45,170 bases of DNA from Kitasatospora sp. MAA4 (GTDB lineage: Bacteria > Actinomycetota > Actinomycetes > Streptomycetales > Streptomycetaceae). The stretch covers positions 1 to 45,170 of the forward strand of contig NZ_JARZAI010000045.1 of assembly GCF_029893355.1 (NCBI RefSeq). The letters are read 5' to 3'. Of this stretch, positions 1 through 9,061 are shown piece after piece. The stretch's first letter is position 1. Each line of letters opens with the position of its first letter. The notes beneath the pieces were generated by a model, which did not search any database, was not told where the DNA came from, and worked only from the letters and a program-made list of their open reading frames with translations. The translations under genes and the position numbers were made by a program.

Positions 1-69
1 CCTTACACCACCGTCTAGCCCTTCCCGCCATCATACCTTCGTTAAATCAGTTGGGCCCCGCCCCTAACC

Positions 70-119
70 GGGGGGGGGGGGGGGGGGGGGGGGGGCGGCC
101 CCGCGCCCCGCCCCCCCCC
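70..119. repeat. 26-base poly-G run followed by C-rich tract
   Basis: Positions 70-95 are 26 consecutive G, and a C-rich stretch follows that ends in nine C at 111-119. The G and C tracts can pair into a very GC-rich hairpin lying just beyond the stop of the leftward gene at 143, so it could act as its terminator. A homopolymer this long is also a classic place for sequencing or assembly error, so its exact length is doubtful. Positions 1-69 hold no gene that I can support. Confidence 0.75.
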
Positions 120-142
120 GCCACCGTGTGATGCGACCGGGA

Positions 143-931
143 TCAGACCTGCGGGCCCGCCGGGTCGTGCAGACCGAGGTTCGGGATCGTGCTCGGGGTG
201 CTCTTGCGCAGGTTCGGCGTCGGCGCGGTGCTCGGCGCGGTGGTGGTGCCGAACCCGCCGAAGCCCTTCAGCATGGCGGCCAGCGGGTTGATCCGGACCA
301 GGTGCGAGGGCGCGTAGAAGTGGTAGCCGTACTGCAGCCGGGCGCGGTTGTGCGCGTCGACGGTCGGCTCCGCGGTGTCGGTCGCGGCGGTGTCGACCAG
401 GCCGGTGTGGCTCTTGGTGACGCCGGGGCCGGCGTAGGTGACCACGACGTCGCCGGGGCGGGCCTGCTCGGGGTGGTCGCCGACGTCGGTGCCGAGGCCG
501 CTGTCCATCAGGTAGTCGTACAGGTTGTGGTACTGCGGCAGGTCGCTGATCAGCAGCAGGTCGTAGGTCTTGCCGTTGGGCGCGGTGTAGGTGAAGTAGT
601 CGCTCTGCGGGTCGTCCGGGCCGAGGCCCGGGACCAGGCCGGCGGCGGCCAGCGCTCTGGCCACGAACTCGGCGCACTGGTAGTTGTCCTGGTCGGCGCC
701 GAACGCGACGGGCGTGCTGTCGTTCCAGGCCGTCCAGTTCCAGTGCGCCTGGGCGTAGTTGACCTCGATGGCGCGCAGCGCGTCGCCGAACGGGTCGACC
801 TGTGCGACCGATGCCCGGACGGCGACGGGGGCGGCCGCGACGGCGGGCGCGGCGAGGCCGGCGACGCCGCCGACAAGCAGGCCGGCGACGACACCGGTGG
901 TGGCGATACGCCGACGAATCGCATGAGTCAC
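143..931 (-). CDS. Secreted amidase/CHAP-like protein
   Basis: The 262-residue product starts at a GTG preceded by CAGGAG seven bases upstream, which I prefer over an upstream ATG at 991 that would put about 20 polar residues before the signal peptide. The N-terminus (VTHAIRRRIATTG, then a hydrophobic stretch ending APAVAAAP) is a Sec-type signal peptide. The mature part carries QCAEFVARAL, with a likely nucleophile Cys, and later KSHTGLVDT with a likely catalytic His after a PGDVVVTY strand. That Cys/His order resembles NlpC/P60-CHAP or amidase_6-like folds that cut cell-wall peptides. The last 40 residues are Pro/Thr/Ser rich and probably unstructured. The exact family is inferred, and catalytic activity is unproven. 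Confidence 0.72.
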   Translation of the reverse strand: MTHAIRRRIATTGVVAGLLVGGVAGLAAPAVAAAPVAVRASVAQVDPFGDALRAIEVNYAQAHWNWTAWNDSTPVAFGADQDNYQCAEFVARALAAAGLVPGLGPDDPQSDYFTYTAPNGKTYDLLLISDLPQYHNLYDYLMDSGLGTDVGDHPEQARPGDVVVTYAGPGVTKSHTGLVDTAATDTAEPTVDAHNRARLQYGYHFYAPSHLVRINPLAAMLKGFGGFGTTTAPSTAPTPNLRKSTPSTIPNLGLHDPAGPQV

Positions 932-1004
932 GGTCAAGCTCCTGAAGCTCGTGGATGTCTGATAGTTCGTATTGAGCGGAAAGCGCCTCAAAGTACCAAA
1001 CGCT

Positions 1005-2639
1005 TCAGGAGGTGGTGTTGGTGACAGTCGAATATGTGTTCCCGGTCTCCTTCGTCCCCGCGGCCAGCCGGCGGAAGCGCTCCAGCCGGGCCGCCGGGTA
1101 GTCGCCGCCCGCGGCGGTGGCCAGCTCCTCGCGAAGCGCCGCGACGGCGCGCCGTACGAAGCCGTCCGGATCCTCCGAGCCCGGCACCGGCTCGGGCAGG
1201 AGGCGGTCCACCACGCCCTCGCGCAGCAGCTCGGCGGCTCCGATCCGCTGCTGGTCGGCGAGTTCGGGGGCCCGCTCGGGGGTGCGGTGCAGGATCACCG
1301 AGGCGCCCTCCGGCGGCAGCGGCGAGAGCCAGGCGTGCTGGGCGGCGATCGTACGGTCGGCCGGGAGCAGCGCGAGCGCCGCGCCGCCGGCGCCCTCGCC
1401 GAGCAGCAGGCTGACGACCGGCGCGGCCAGTGTGCTCAACTCGGCGATGCAGCGGGCGATCTCGCCGGCCAGCGCGCCCTCCTCGGCGCGCTGGCTGAGC
1501 TCGGCGCCGTGCGTGTCGACGACCGTCAGCAGCGGGAGCCGCAGCTCGGCGGCGAGCCGCATGCCCCGGCGGGCGGTGCGCAGGCCGGCCGGACCGATCG
1601 GGCCGTGCAGGGCGGCCGCCGCGCGGTCGTGGCCGACCACCACGCAGGAGGTGTCGCCGAACCGGGCGAGCGCGAGGCGCAGCGCGTCGTCGCGCTGGCC
1701 CTCGCCGGTGCCGGCCAGCGGGACGACGGTGTCGGCCTCGGCCAGCAGCTCGACCAGGCCGGGCCGCTTCGGCTCGCGGGTCAGCAGCACGGACGGCCAG
1801 ACCTCGGCGCTGCCCGCTGGCTCGGGCGCGGTCGCCGGAGCGGTCGCCGGAGCGGTCGCCGGAGCGGTCTGCGGAGTGGTCTGCGGAGCGGCGGGGACAT
1901 CCCTTGCGTCCAGGATGTCCAGCACGTCCGCCAGCCTGCGGCGCAGCCGGTCCGGCGGCAGCACGGCGTCCACCGTCCCGTGCAGCCGCAGGTGCTCCGC
2001 GCGCTGGACGCCCTCGGGGAACGGCCGGCCGTACAGCGCCTCGTACACGCGCGGGCCGAGGAAGCCCACCAGCGCGTCGGGCTCGGCGGTGGTCAGATGG
2101 CCGAGCGAGCCCCAGGACGCCAGCACGCCCCCGGTGGTGGGATGCCGCAGGTGGACCAGGTACGGCAGTCCGGCGGCCTTGTGCGCGGTGACGGCGTTGG
2201 CGATCGCGACCATCCGGACGAACGCGGGGGTGCCCTCCTGCATCCGGGTGCCGCCGGAGGCCGGGAAGGCGAGCAGCGGCAGGCGCTCGGCGGTGGCGCG
2301 TTCGACGGCGGCGTGCAGCCGGGCGGCGGTGGCGTTGCCGATCGAACCGGCCAGGAAGGTGAACTCGCTGAGCAGCACCGCCACCCGCCGCCCGGCGATC
2401 CGGCCCTCCCCCGTGAGGGCGGCCTCGTCCGCGCCGCTGCGGGCCCGCGCCCGCGCCAGCGCGTCGGCGTACGGGCCGCTCGCGGGGTGCTGCGGCGGGG
2501 TGTCCCAGCTGACGAAGGACCCCGGGTCCAGGACGAGTGCCGCGAACTGCAGCGCCGCCGGGCGGGGGTCCTCGCCCGGTGTCGCGGAGCCGGAGTCCGG
2601 GCGGAGGAAGGGCGTTGAGGGGGAGATCGGTTCGTCCAC
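1005..2639 (-). CDS. Fused beta-alpha acyl-CoA carboxyltransferase (AccDA-like)
   Basis: This 544-residue protein joins the two halves of a bacterial acetyl-CoA carboxylase carboxyltransferase. Residues about 20-235 resemble the beta subunit (FPASGGTRMQEGTPAF, then HPTTGGVLASWGSLGH) but lack the N-terminal Cys4 zinc ribbon of E. coli AccD. A linker rich in Ala, Thr and Pro with repeated ATAP follows (about 238-272). Residues about 275-520 resemble the alpha subunit (LLTVVDTHGAELSQRAEEG, then LLGEGAGGAALALLPADR). Such enzymes transfer carboxyl from biotin to acyl-CoA, usually to make malonyl-CoA. No biotin carboxylase or BCCP gene is next to it, so its partners must lie elsewhere. The start is a GTG with only a weak GGAAG upstream. 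It is divergent from the methyltransferase gene at 2823. Confidence 0.85.
   Translation of the reverse strand: MDEPISPSTPFLRPDSGSATPGEDPRPAALQFAALVLDPGSFVSWDTPPQHPASGPYADALARARARSGADEAALTGEGRIAGRRVAVLLSEFTFLAGSIGNATAARLHAAVERATAERLPLLAFPASGGTRMQEGTPAFVRMVAIANAVTAHKAAGLPYLVHLRHPTTGGVLASWGSLGHLTTAEPDALVGFLGPRVYEALYGRPFPEGVQRAEHLRLHGTVDAVLPPDRLRRRLADVLDILDARDVPAAPQTTPQTAPATAPATAPATAPEPAGSAEVWPSVLLTREPKRPGLVELLAEADTVVPLAGTGEGQRDDALRLALARFGDTSCVVVGHDRAAAALHGPIGPAGLRTARRGMRLAAELRLPLLTVVDTHGAELSQRAEEGALAGEIARCIAELSTLAAPVVSLLLGEGAGGAALALLPADRTIAAQHAWLSPLPPEGASVILHRTPERAPELADQQRIGAAELLREGVVDRLLPEPVPGSEDPDGFVRRAVAALREELATAAGGDYPAARLERFRRLAAGTKETGNTYSTVTNTTS
1828..1887 (-). repeat. 12-bp tandem repeat in the carboxyltransferase linker
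   Basis: Five 12-bp units lie head to tail. Three are identical (GCGGTCGCCGGA on the + strand) and two are diverged (GCGGTCTGCGGA and GTGGTCTGCGGA). On the coding strand they encode the Thr/Ala/Pro linker between the beta and alpha halves. Because the unit is a multiple of three, copy-number change would only lengthen or shorten the linker. Confidence 0.85.
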
Positions 2640-2819
2640 GCCGGCCAGTCTTCCGCACCGGGGAGGTCCGCAGACAGGGTGTTCCTGATCACTGGCGACC
2701 GGAGGGGCAGAGTCCGGCGTTGGCCGGTCTTCGCCAGGAGTGGTCCGCTACCATCGCCGGTGACGTGACGCGAAGTGGCGTGAAGTCATCTGATCTGACA
2801 TCACATAGCTGGGGGCGGG

Positions 2820-2879
2820 GCAGTGCAGGACGACGCAGTGCAGGGCGATGCAGTGCAGGGCGATGCTGTCCAGGCCGAC
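2820..2879 (+). repeat. 15-bp tandem repeat over the methyltransferase start
   Basis: Four 15-bp units lie in tandem. Units 2 and 3 are identical (GCAGTGCAGGGCGAT), unit 1 ends ACGAC, and unit 4 is GCTGTCCAGGCCGAC. The first three units each contain an in-frame GTG (2823, 2838, 2853), which produces an N-terminal AVQGD repeat. Confidence 0.88.
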
Positions 2880-3719
2880 GAACTCCAGGCCGACTGGCGG
2901 TGGGCCAACACCGACGACTGGGAGCCCCCGAGCGAGCTCGACACCGCGATCGCCCACCCGGCCCGCATGTACGACTACTACCTGGGCGGCAAGGACAACT
3001 TCCCGGCCGACCGGGAGGCCGCCGAGAGAATCATCGCGACGGTCCCGTACGCCCGCCTCGGCGCCCGGCTCAACCGTCAGTTCCTCGGTCGCGCGGTCAC
3101 TTTCGCCGCCGAGCGCGGGGTCCGGCAGTTCCTGGACATCGGCACCGGCATCCCGGCGGTGGGCAGCACCAGCGAGGTGGCGCACCGGGTCGCCCCGGAC
3201 GCCCGCGTCGTGTACGTCGACAACGACCCGATCGTGCTCACCCACGCCCGCGCGCTGCTGGCCAACCACCCGGCCGGGTACACCACGGTGATTCAGGCCG
3301 ACCTGCGCGAGCCGGCCGCGATCCTGGACCACCCCGGCGTCCGGGCGGCGATCGACCTGGCGCAGCCGGTGGCCCTGATGCTGGTCGCGGTGCTGCACTT
3401 CGTGCGCGAGGAGGAGAACGCCGCGCAGGTGGTCGCCCAGCTGCGCGACGCGCTGGCGCCCGGCAGCATGCTGATCCTCTCGCACGGCAGCCAGGACTTC
3501 ATCACCCCGGAGACGGCGGAGGCCACCGCCGGCATCTACAGCAAGTCGAGCGCCCCGCTGGTGCTGCGCGACCGCGCGCAGATCGCGAGCTTCTTCGACG
3601 GTTTCGACCTGGTGGAGCCCGGCCTGGTGCAGCTGCCGCTCTGGCGCACCGACGATGTGGAGCTGCCCGCGGACTGGCAGCACGTGTCGGGCTACGCGGG
3701 CGTCGGCGTCAAGCGCTAA
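2823..3719 (+). CDS. SAM-dependent methyltransferase, SAV2177/DUF574-like
   Basis: The 298-residue protein matches the actinobacterial SAV2177 (Methyltransf_19) family. It has the typical opening TAIAHPARMYDYYLGGKDNFPADREAA cut here as AIAHPARMYDYYLGGKDN around residues 41-58, a Rossmann SAM motif FLDIGTGIPAVGSTS near 100, and VYVDNDPIVLTHARALL near 130. Substrates of this family are mostly unknown. The chosen start is GTG 2823 after a GGGGCGGGG stretch. In-frame GTG codons at 2838 and 2853 sit in the same 15-bp repeat, so the true start is uncertain and the first 20 residues may be dispensable. The gene is divergent from the carboxyltransferase gene across about 180 bp, and gltD follows in the same direction after 82 bp. 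Confidence 0.82.
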   Translation: MQDDAVQGDAVQGDAVQADELQADWRWANTDDWEPPSELDTAIAHPARMYDYYLGGKDNFPADREAAERIIATVPYARLGARLNRQFLGRAVTFAAERGVRQFLDIGTGIPAVGSTSEVAHRVAPDARVVYVDNDPIVLTHARALLANHPAGYTTVIQADLREPAAILDHPGVRAAIDLAQPVALMLVAVLHFVREEENAAQVVAQLRDALAPGSMLILSHGSQDFITPETAEATAGIYSKSSAPLVLRDRAQIASFFDGFDLVEPGLVQLPLWRTDDVELPADWQHVSGYAGVGVKR

Positions 3720-3801
3720 AGCGCTAGGAGAGCCCGGCGGCGCTGTCGCGGGGACGGACGTAGGGTGGGTGGAACTACCGTCCGGATGACGGAGGCGGCC
3801 G

Positions 3802-5301
<1,500 letters not shown>

Positions 5302-5323
5302 ACCGCTCTGGTAGGAAGGGGGG

Positions 5324-5770
5324 ATGATCACTGATCTTGAGCAACTCCTTGCCGAGCGCGCCTGCGAGCGCCTGATTGTCGACTTCCTGCGCCGCCTGGA
5401 CCTGGGTGATCCCAGCACGGTGGCCGACCTGTTCACCTCCGACGGCGTCTGGGAGTGGCCGCACGACGACCGGCGCGTGCAGGGGCGCGACGCGCTGCGC
5501 GGCTACTTCGGCTCGCGGCCCGCCGACCGGCTCTCCCGCCGGATGTGCAGCAACGTCCTGGTCACCGTGGACGGTCCGGACGACGCCCACGCCACCAGCT
5601 ACTTCGCGACCTACCGGGTCGACGGCTACACCGGCGGCATGCTGGCGCCCCGGCTCCCCGTGAACGTGGGGCACTACGAGGACACCTTCCGCCGGGTGGA
5701 GGGCAGTTGGCTGCTGGCGACCCGCACGACGTTCCTGCCCTTCGGCGGACCGACCGAGCGCCTCGGCTGA
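5324..5770 (+). CDS. SnoaL-like (NTF2 fold) protein
   Basis: The 148-residue protein has the layout of SnoaL_4 family proteins: an N-terminal helix (QLLAERACERLIVDFLRRLD), a strand with GVWEWPHDD, RRVQGRDALRGYF, then curved strands and a closing GHYEDTFRRVEGSWLLATR. The family includes polyketide cyclases and small dehydratases, but most members have no known substrate. The ATG follows GGAAGGGGGG closely. It lies 22 bp after gltD on the same strand, so the two are probably cotranscribed. It is convergent with the nucleotidyltransferase gene, 20 bp away. Confidence 0.8.
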   Translation: MITDLEQLLAERACERLIVDFLRRLDLGDPSTVADLFTSDGVWEWPHDDRRVQGRDALRGYFGSRPADRLSRRMCSNVLVTVDGPDDAHATSYFATYRVDGYTGGMLAPRLPVNVGHYEDTFRRVEGSWLLATRTTFLPFGGPTERLG

Positions 5771-5790
5771 TCCGCCCGCCCGCCCACCCG

Positions 5791-6624
5791 TCACGACGAC
5801 GGCGGCCGTGGCGCCTTCGGGCCGTGCATCCGCTCATACTCCGCCGCCAGCCACGGCCCGAGCTCCTCGACCATGAGGTCCAGGACGGCCCGGTCCGCGG
5901 TTGGCGTGCGGGCCACCAGGGCGGCGGTTCGCATCCGGTCGGCGTGCTCGGGGTAGTAGCGGGCGAACACCTCGGCGGACTCGGTGAGATCGCTGGTCCA
6001 GCCGTTCCAGCGCGGCATCACCAGGGTCAGGCCGGTCCTGACGATCCGTCGGCCGACCGAGCGGCTGAGCCGCCTGCGCGCGGCCTCGGCCTCGGCCCCC
6101 GGGCCGGCGCACCCGGCGGCGCGTTCGCGCCAGCCGGGGAGCAGCAGGGCCAGGTCGCCGTTGGTCTCGCGGGCGAGCAGCGAGGTCGGGCGGTAGCGGG
6201 GCAGCCGGTCGGCCAGGTCGTCGCCGAGCAGCGGGGTGCACAGGCAGGCGACGAACCAGCCCAGGTCGTGGCGTTCGAGTTCACTCAGCAGCGTGTCGGC
6301 GCCGAACAGCAGGATGCCGGCGCCGTCGATCTGCGGGAAGCCGGCGTCGAGCGCGGCGGCCAGTGCGTCGGCGTCCGCCCGGTCGGCGGCGGTGGGCGCG
6401 GCGCGCAGTGCGAGCAGCAGGTCGAGGTCCGACACCCCGGGGACGGCGGTGCCGCGCGGGATGCTGCCGTAGAGGTAGGCGCTGTGCAGCCGCTCGGGTG
6501 CGAAGGTATCGGCGATCCCGGTCCGGGCGGCGTCGACCACGGCCGCGAACTCCTGCGGCACGCGGCTCAGCGAGCCGTCCCGGGCGATCCAGCCGTCCTC
6601 GTCCAGCCCTCGGGTCGTCGTCAT
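5791..6624 (-). CDS. Nucleotidyltransferase, aminoglycoside adenylyltransferase-like (DUF4111 type)
   Basis: The 277-residue protein carries the polymerase-beta nucleotidyltransferase signature YLYGSIPRGTAVPGVSDLDL near residues 50-70, where the GS and the D-x-D would bind nucleotide and Mg2+. A helical C-terminal part follows (RRLSRSVGRRIVRTGLTLVM, then YYPEHADRMRTAALVA), as in AadA/DUF4111 proteins. Known relatives adenylylate aminoglycosides, but many chromosomal homologues have no proven role, so I do not call resistance. It is divergent from the glycosyltransferase gene. The intervening 230 bp (6625-6854) hold presumably both promoters and no other feature I can support. Confidence 0.78.
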   Translation of the reverse strand: MTTTRGLDEDGWIARDGSLSRVPQEFAAVVDAARTGIADTFAPERLHSAYLYGSIPRGTAVPGVSDLDLLLALRAAPTAADRADADALAAALDAGFPQIDGAGILLFGADTLLSELERHDLGWFVACLCTPLLGDDLADRLPRYRPTSLLARETNGDLALLLPGWRERAAGCAGPGAEAEAARRRLSRSVGRRIVRTGLTLVMPRWNGWTSDLTESAEVFARYYPEHADRMRTAALVARTPTADRAVLDLMVEELGPWLAAEYERMHGPKAPRPPSS

Positions 6625-6854
6625 CCGCCCACTCTGCCGTCCGCCGGTGCGCGGCGTCGAGCCGGTCTCGTCCGGGCTGTTCAGAGCATGGTCGCCGGTG
6701 GCGGCGGGTGTCGTCAGCTGGTTTTCAGGGTGTGGTCGTCCGTCGCCCGGGGAGTGAGGATCCCGTGCCCACCAGGGGTGCTTCGGGGTGATTGCCGGTT
6801 ATGTCACTCTTCCCGCCTTGCCGGGTCCCTGACAGCCGCTTACCTTCGGGCCTC

Positions 6855-7886
6855 ATGCCGGAACCCCTGATCAGCGTCGTCCTCCCCGCCCATGACCAGC
6901 AGGGTCAGCTGTCCAGCTGCCTGGAATCGATCCTCGATCAGTCCTTCGGCGGCTTCGAGGTCCTGGTGGTCGCGGACCCCTCGCCGCAGTGCCCGGACGA
7001 GCTGCCGCCGGTCGCGGCCGACCCGCGGGTGACCCTGCTGCGGCTGAACGCCGTGGTCGGCGTCGGGCGCTGCCGCAACGCCGGGGCAGCCCGGGCCACC
7101 GGCCGCCACCTGCTCTTCCTCGACAGCGACCACCTGGTGGAGCCCGGCGCCTTCCTGGCCCTGGCCGACCGGCTGCGCCGACTGGAGGCGGACGGCGACG
7201 GGGTGCCGGACGTGCTGCTCTTCGGCCACACCCGGGTGCAGGCCGGGCGGATCTGGCCGGGCGGCGCCGCTGAGCTGCTGACCCAGGCCGGACCAGGCGC
7301 CTTCGTGCTGCCCGACCGTCCCGAACTGCTGGGCGCCCCCGCGCTGGCCTGGGACCGGCTGATCAGCCGCCGGCTCTGGACCGAGCAGGCCCTCGCCTTC
7401 CCCGAGGGGCGCTACGAGGAGGTGCCGCTGGTGCACCACGCGATGCTGACGGCCGGTCGGCTGGCGGTGCTGGACCGCGAGCTCGTCCAGCTGCGCCGCC
7501 GCGAGACGGTGCACCCGGCCGGCTCGCCGGGGAGCAGCCAGTTCGACCTCTTCGACCAGTACGAGCGCAGCTTCGAACTGCTCGACGGGCGCGACGACGT
7601 GGAGGCGGCGCGGGCGTTCCTGTTCGCCCGGATGATCCGGCACTACCTGTTCGTCTTCGACCTGGCCGGTTGCGTGGCGCGCGCGGAGCGCCCGCAGTTC
7701 TTCCACCGCGCCGCCGAGCACTACCAGCGCCGTCTCCCGCAGGGTTTCAAGCGGCCCGGGGGGCGCGAGGGTGTGAAGTTCTCGCTGCTCGCGGGCGGTT
7801 CGTACAGCGCCTTCGAGCTGGCCAAGCTCTCGCACATCGCCCGCACCGCGGTCACCGGCCTGGCGAACCGCGGCTCCGCCGCCTGA
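6855..7886 (+). CDS. Family 2 glycosyltransferase
   Basis: The 343-residue product (from ATG 6855) begins PLISVVLPAHDQQGQL, the first strand of a GT-A fold. It continues with VVGVGRCRNAGAARATG and LLFLDSDHLVEPGAF, where DSD is the metal/nucleotide-sugar binding triad. In other actinobacteria this domain type is often fused to a CDP-glycerol glycerophosphotransferase in teichoic-acid-like polymer synthesis; here the protein stops without that domain. An ATG at 6792 would add 21 residues unlike the family, so I chose 6855, although neither start has a strong ribosome binding site. It ends 3 bp before the convergent M48 gene. Confidence 0.83.
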   Translation: MPEPLISVVLPAHDQQGQLSSCLESILDQSFGGFEVLVVADPSPQCPDELPPVAADPRVTLLRLNAVVGVGRCRNAGAARATGRHLLFLDSDHLVEPGAFLALADRLRRLEADGDGVPDVLLFGHTRVQAGRIWPGGAAELLTQAGPGAFVLPDRPELLGAPALAWDRLISRRLWTEQALAFPEGRYEEVPLVHHAMLTAGRLAVLDRELVQLRRRETVHPAGSPGSSQFDLFDQYERSFELLDGRDDVEAARAFLFARMIRHYLFVFDLAGCVARAERPQFFHRAAEHYQRRLPQGFKRPGGREGVKFSLLAGGSYSAFELAKLSHIARTAVTGLANRGSAA

Positions 7887-7889
7887 GAG

Positions 7890-9032
7890 TTACGGACGGG
7901 CTGCCGCCCAGGTGCGGGCGGCGGCGATCCGGCGGGCGGTGCTGGGGTGGCTGGCGAAGAGCAGCTCCAGCACCCGCGGCGGGTCCACGTCGGCGATGTT
8001 GGTGAGCGCGAGCCGGCGCTGCATGGCGATGAACTGCTCGGGATCACCGGTGAGTTCGAGCGCGTGGCGGTCGGCCCGGGCCTCGATCCGGCGGCTCGCC
8101 GCACTCTGCACCGGCCCGGCCAGCGCACCCAGCCCGGCGGCGCAGGCGGCCAGCAGCGGCAGCGAGCGCGGGTCGGCGGCGTCCGGGACCCCGGCCGCGT
8201 CGAGCAGCGGACGCAGCGACATCAGCAGCCCGAGCAGGCCGACCGCGACGGCCGCGCCGAGCGCGCCCAGGACGGTGCCGACAGCCACGTCGCGGTGCTT
8301 GACGTGGCCCAGCTCGTGGGCGACCACCAACTCCACCTCGCGCGGCTCGGCCGTACTGATCAGCGTGTCGTACGCGACCACCCGGCGGGTCGCGCCCAGG
8401 CCGGACACGTACGCGTTCAGCGCGGTGGTGCGCCGCGAGGCGTCGGCCACCAGGACGTCCCGGATCGGCACCCCGTCCCGCTCGGCCAGCGCGACCAGCG
8501 CCGAGCGCAGCTCGCCGTCCGGCATCGGGCTGAAGCGGTTGAAGAGCGGCTCGACGACCAGCGGGAAGAGGAACGAGAGGGCCACCGTCAGCAGCGCCGC
8601 CGCGCCCGCCGCCGGGAGCCACCAGCGGTCGGCCGACCAGCCGGTCAGCGCGTAGAGGCCGAGTGCGGCGGGCAGCGCCAGCGCCAGCGTGAGTGCCAGG
8701 CCGCGCAGCAGGTCCACCGCCCAGCCGCCCCAGCCCTGGGTCACCAGGCCGTAGCCGGACCGCACCGACCGCACCCGGGCCGCGAACGGCAGCCCGAGCA
8801 GCTGCCCGAGCAGCACCAGCGCCGTCGCCCCCGCCAGCACCTCGGCCGCCCAGGAACCGCCGAACAGCCGGCCCGCCCCGCCCACCAGGTGCGCACCGGC
8901 GGGGGTCAGGCCGAGCAGCAGGCTCAGCGCGAGGCCGGCGGCTCGGCCGCCGAGCACCCACGGCACCTGCGCGCGGCGCAGGGCCCGGCCGCGGGCGAGC
9001 TGCTCGGGGGTGAAGTCGCGGTCGCTGTCCAT
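7890..9032 (-). CDS. M48 family zinc metalloprotease (Ste24/HtpX-like), membrane
   Basis: The 380-residue protein has about six hydrophobic segments. It carries the zinc motif VVAHELGHVKHRD near residue 240 and a downstream EARADRHALELTG whose Glu would be the third zinc ligand, the pattern of M48A CAAX-type proteases. The preceding SRRTTALNAYVSGLGATRRV is also typical of Ste24-like enzymes. These proteases cut membrane or misfolded proteins at the inner face of the membrane. The ATG at 9032 opens MDSDRDFTPEQLARGRALRR. The gene lies 29 bp downstream of the SpoIIE-type phosphatase gene on the same strand, so it may be cotranscribed with it. Confidence 0.9.
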   Translation of the reverse strand: MDSDRDFTPEQLARGRALRRAQVPWVLGGRAAGLALSLLLGLTPAGAHLVGGAGRLFGGSWAAEVLAGATALVLLGQLLGLPFAARVRSVRSGYGLVTQGWGGWAVDLLRGLALTLALALPAALGLYALTGWSADRWWLPAAGAAALLTVALSFLFPLVVEPLFNRFSPMPDGELRSALVALAERDGVPIRDVLVADASRRTTALNAYVSGLGATRRVVAYDTLISTAEPREVELVVAHELGHVKHRDVAVGTVLGALGAAVAVGLLGLLMSLRPLLDAAGVPDAADPRSLPLLAACAAGLGALAGPVQSAASRRIEARADRHALELTGDPEQFIAMQRRLALTNIADVDPPRVLELLFASHPSTARRIAAARTWAAARP

Positions 9033-9061
9033 GGGGCAACGGTACGGTCCGCCAGGGTCGG

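Noticed and set aside
988..2658. Long open frames on both strands overlapping the carboxyltransferase gene
   Set aside because: They are Arg/Gly/Pro-rich, without recognisable motifs, and arise from the GC-biased codons of the real gene.
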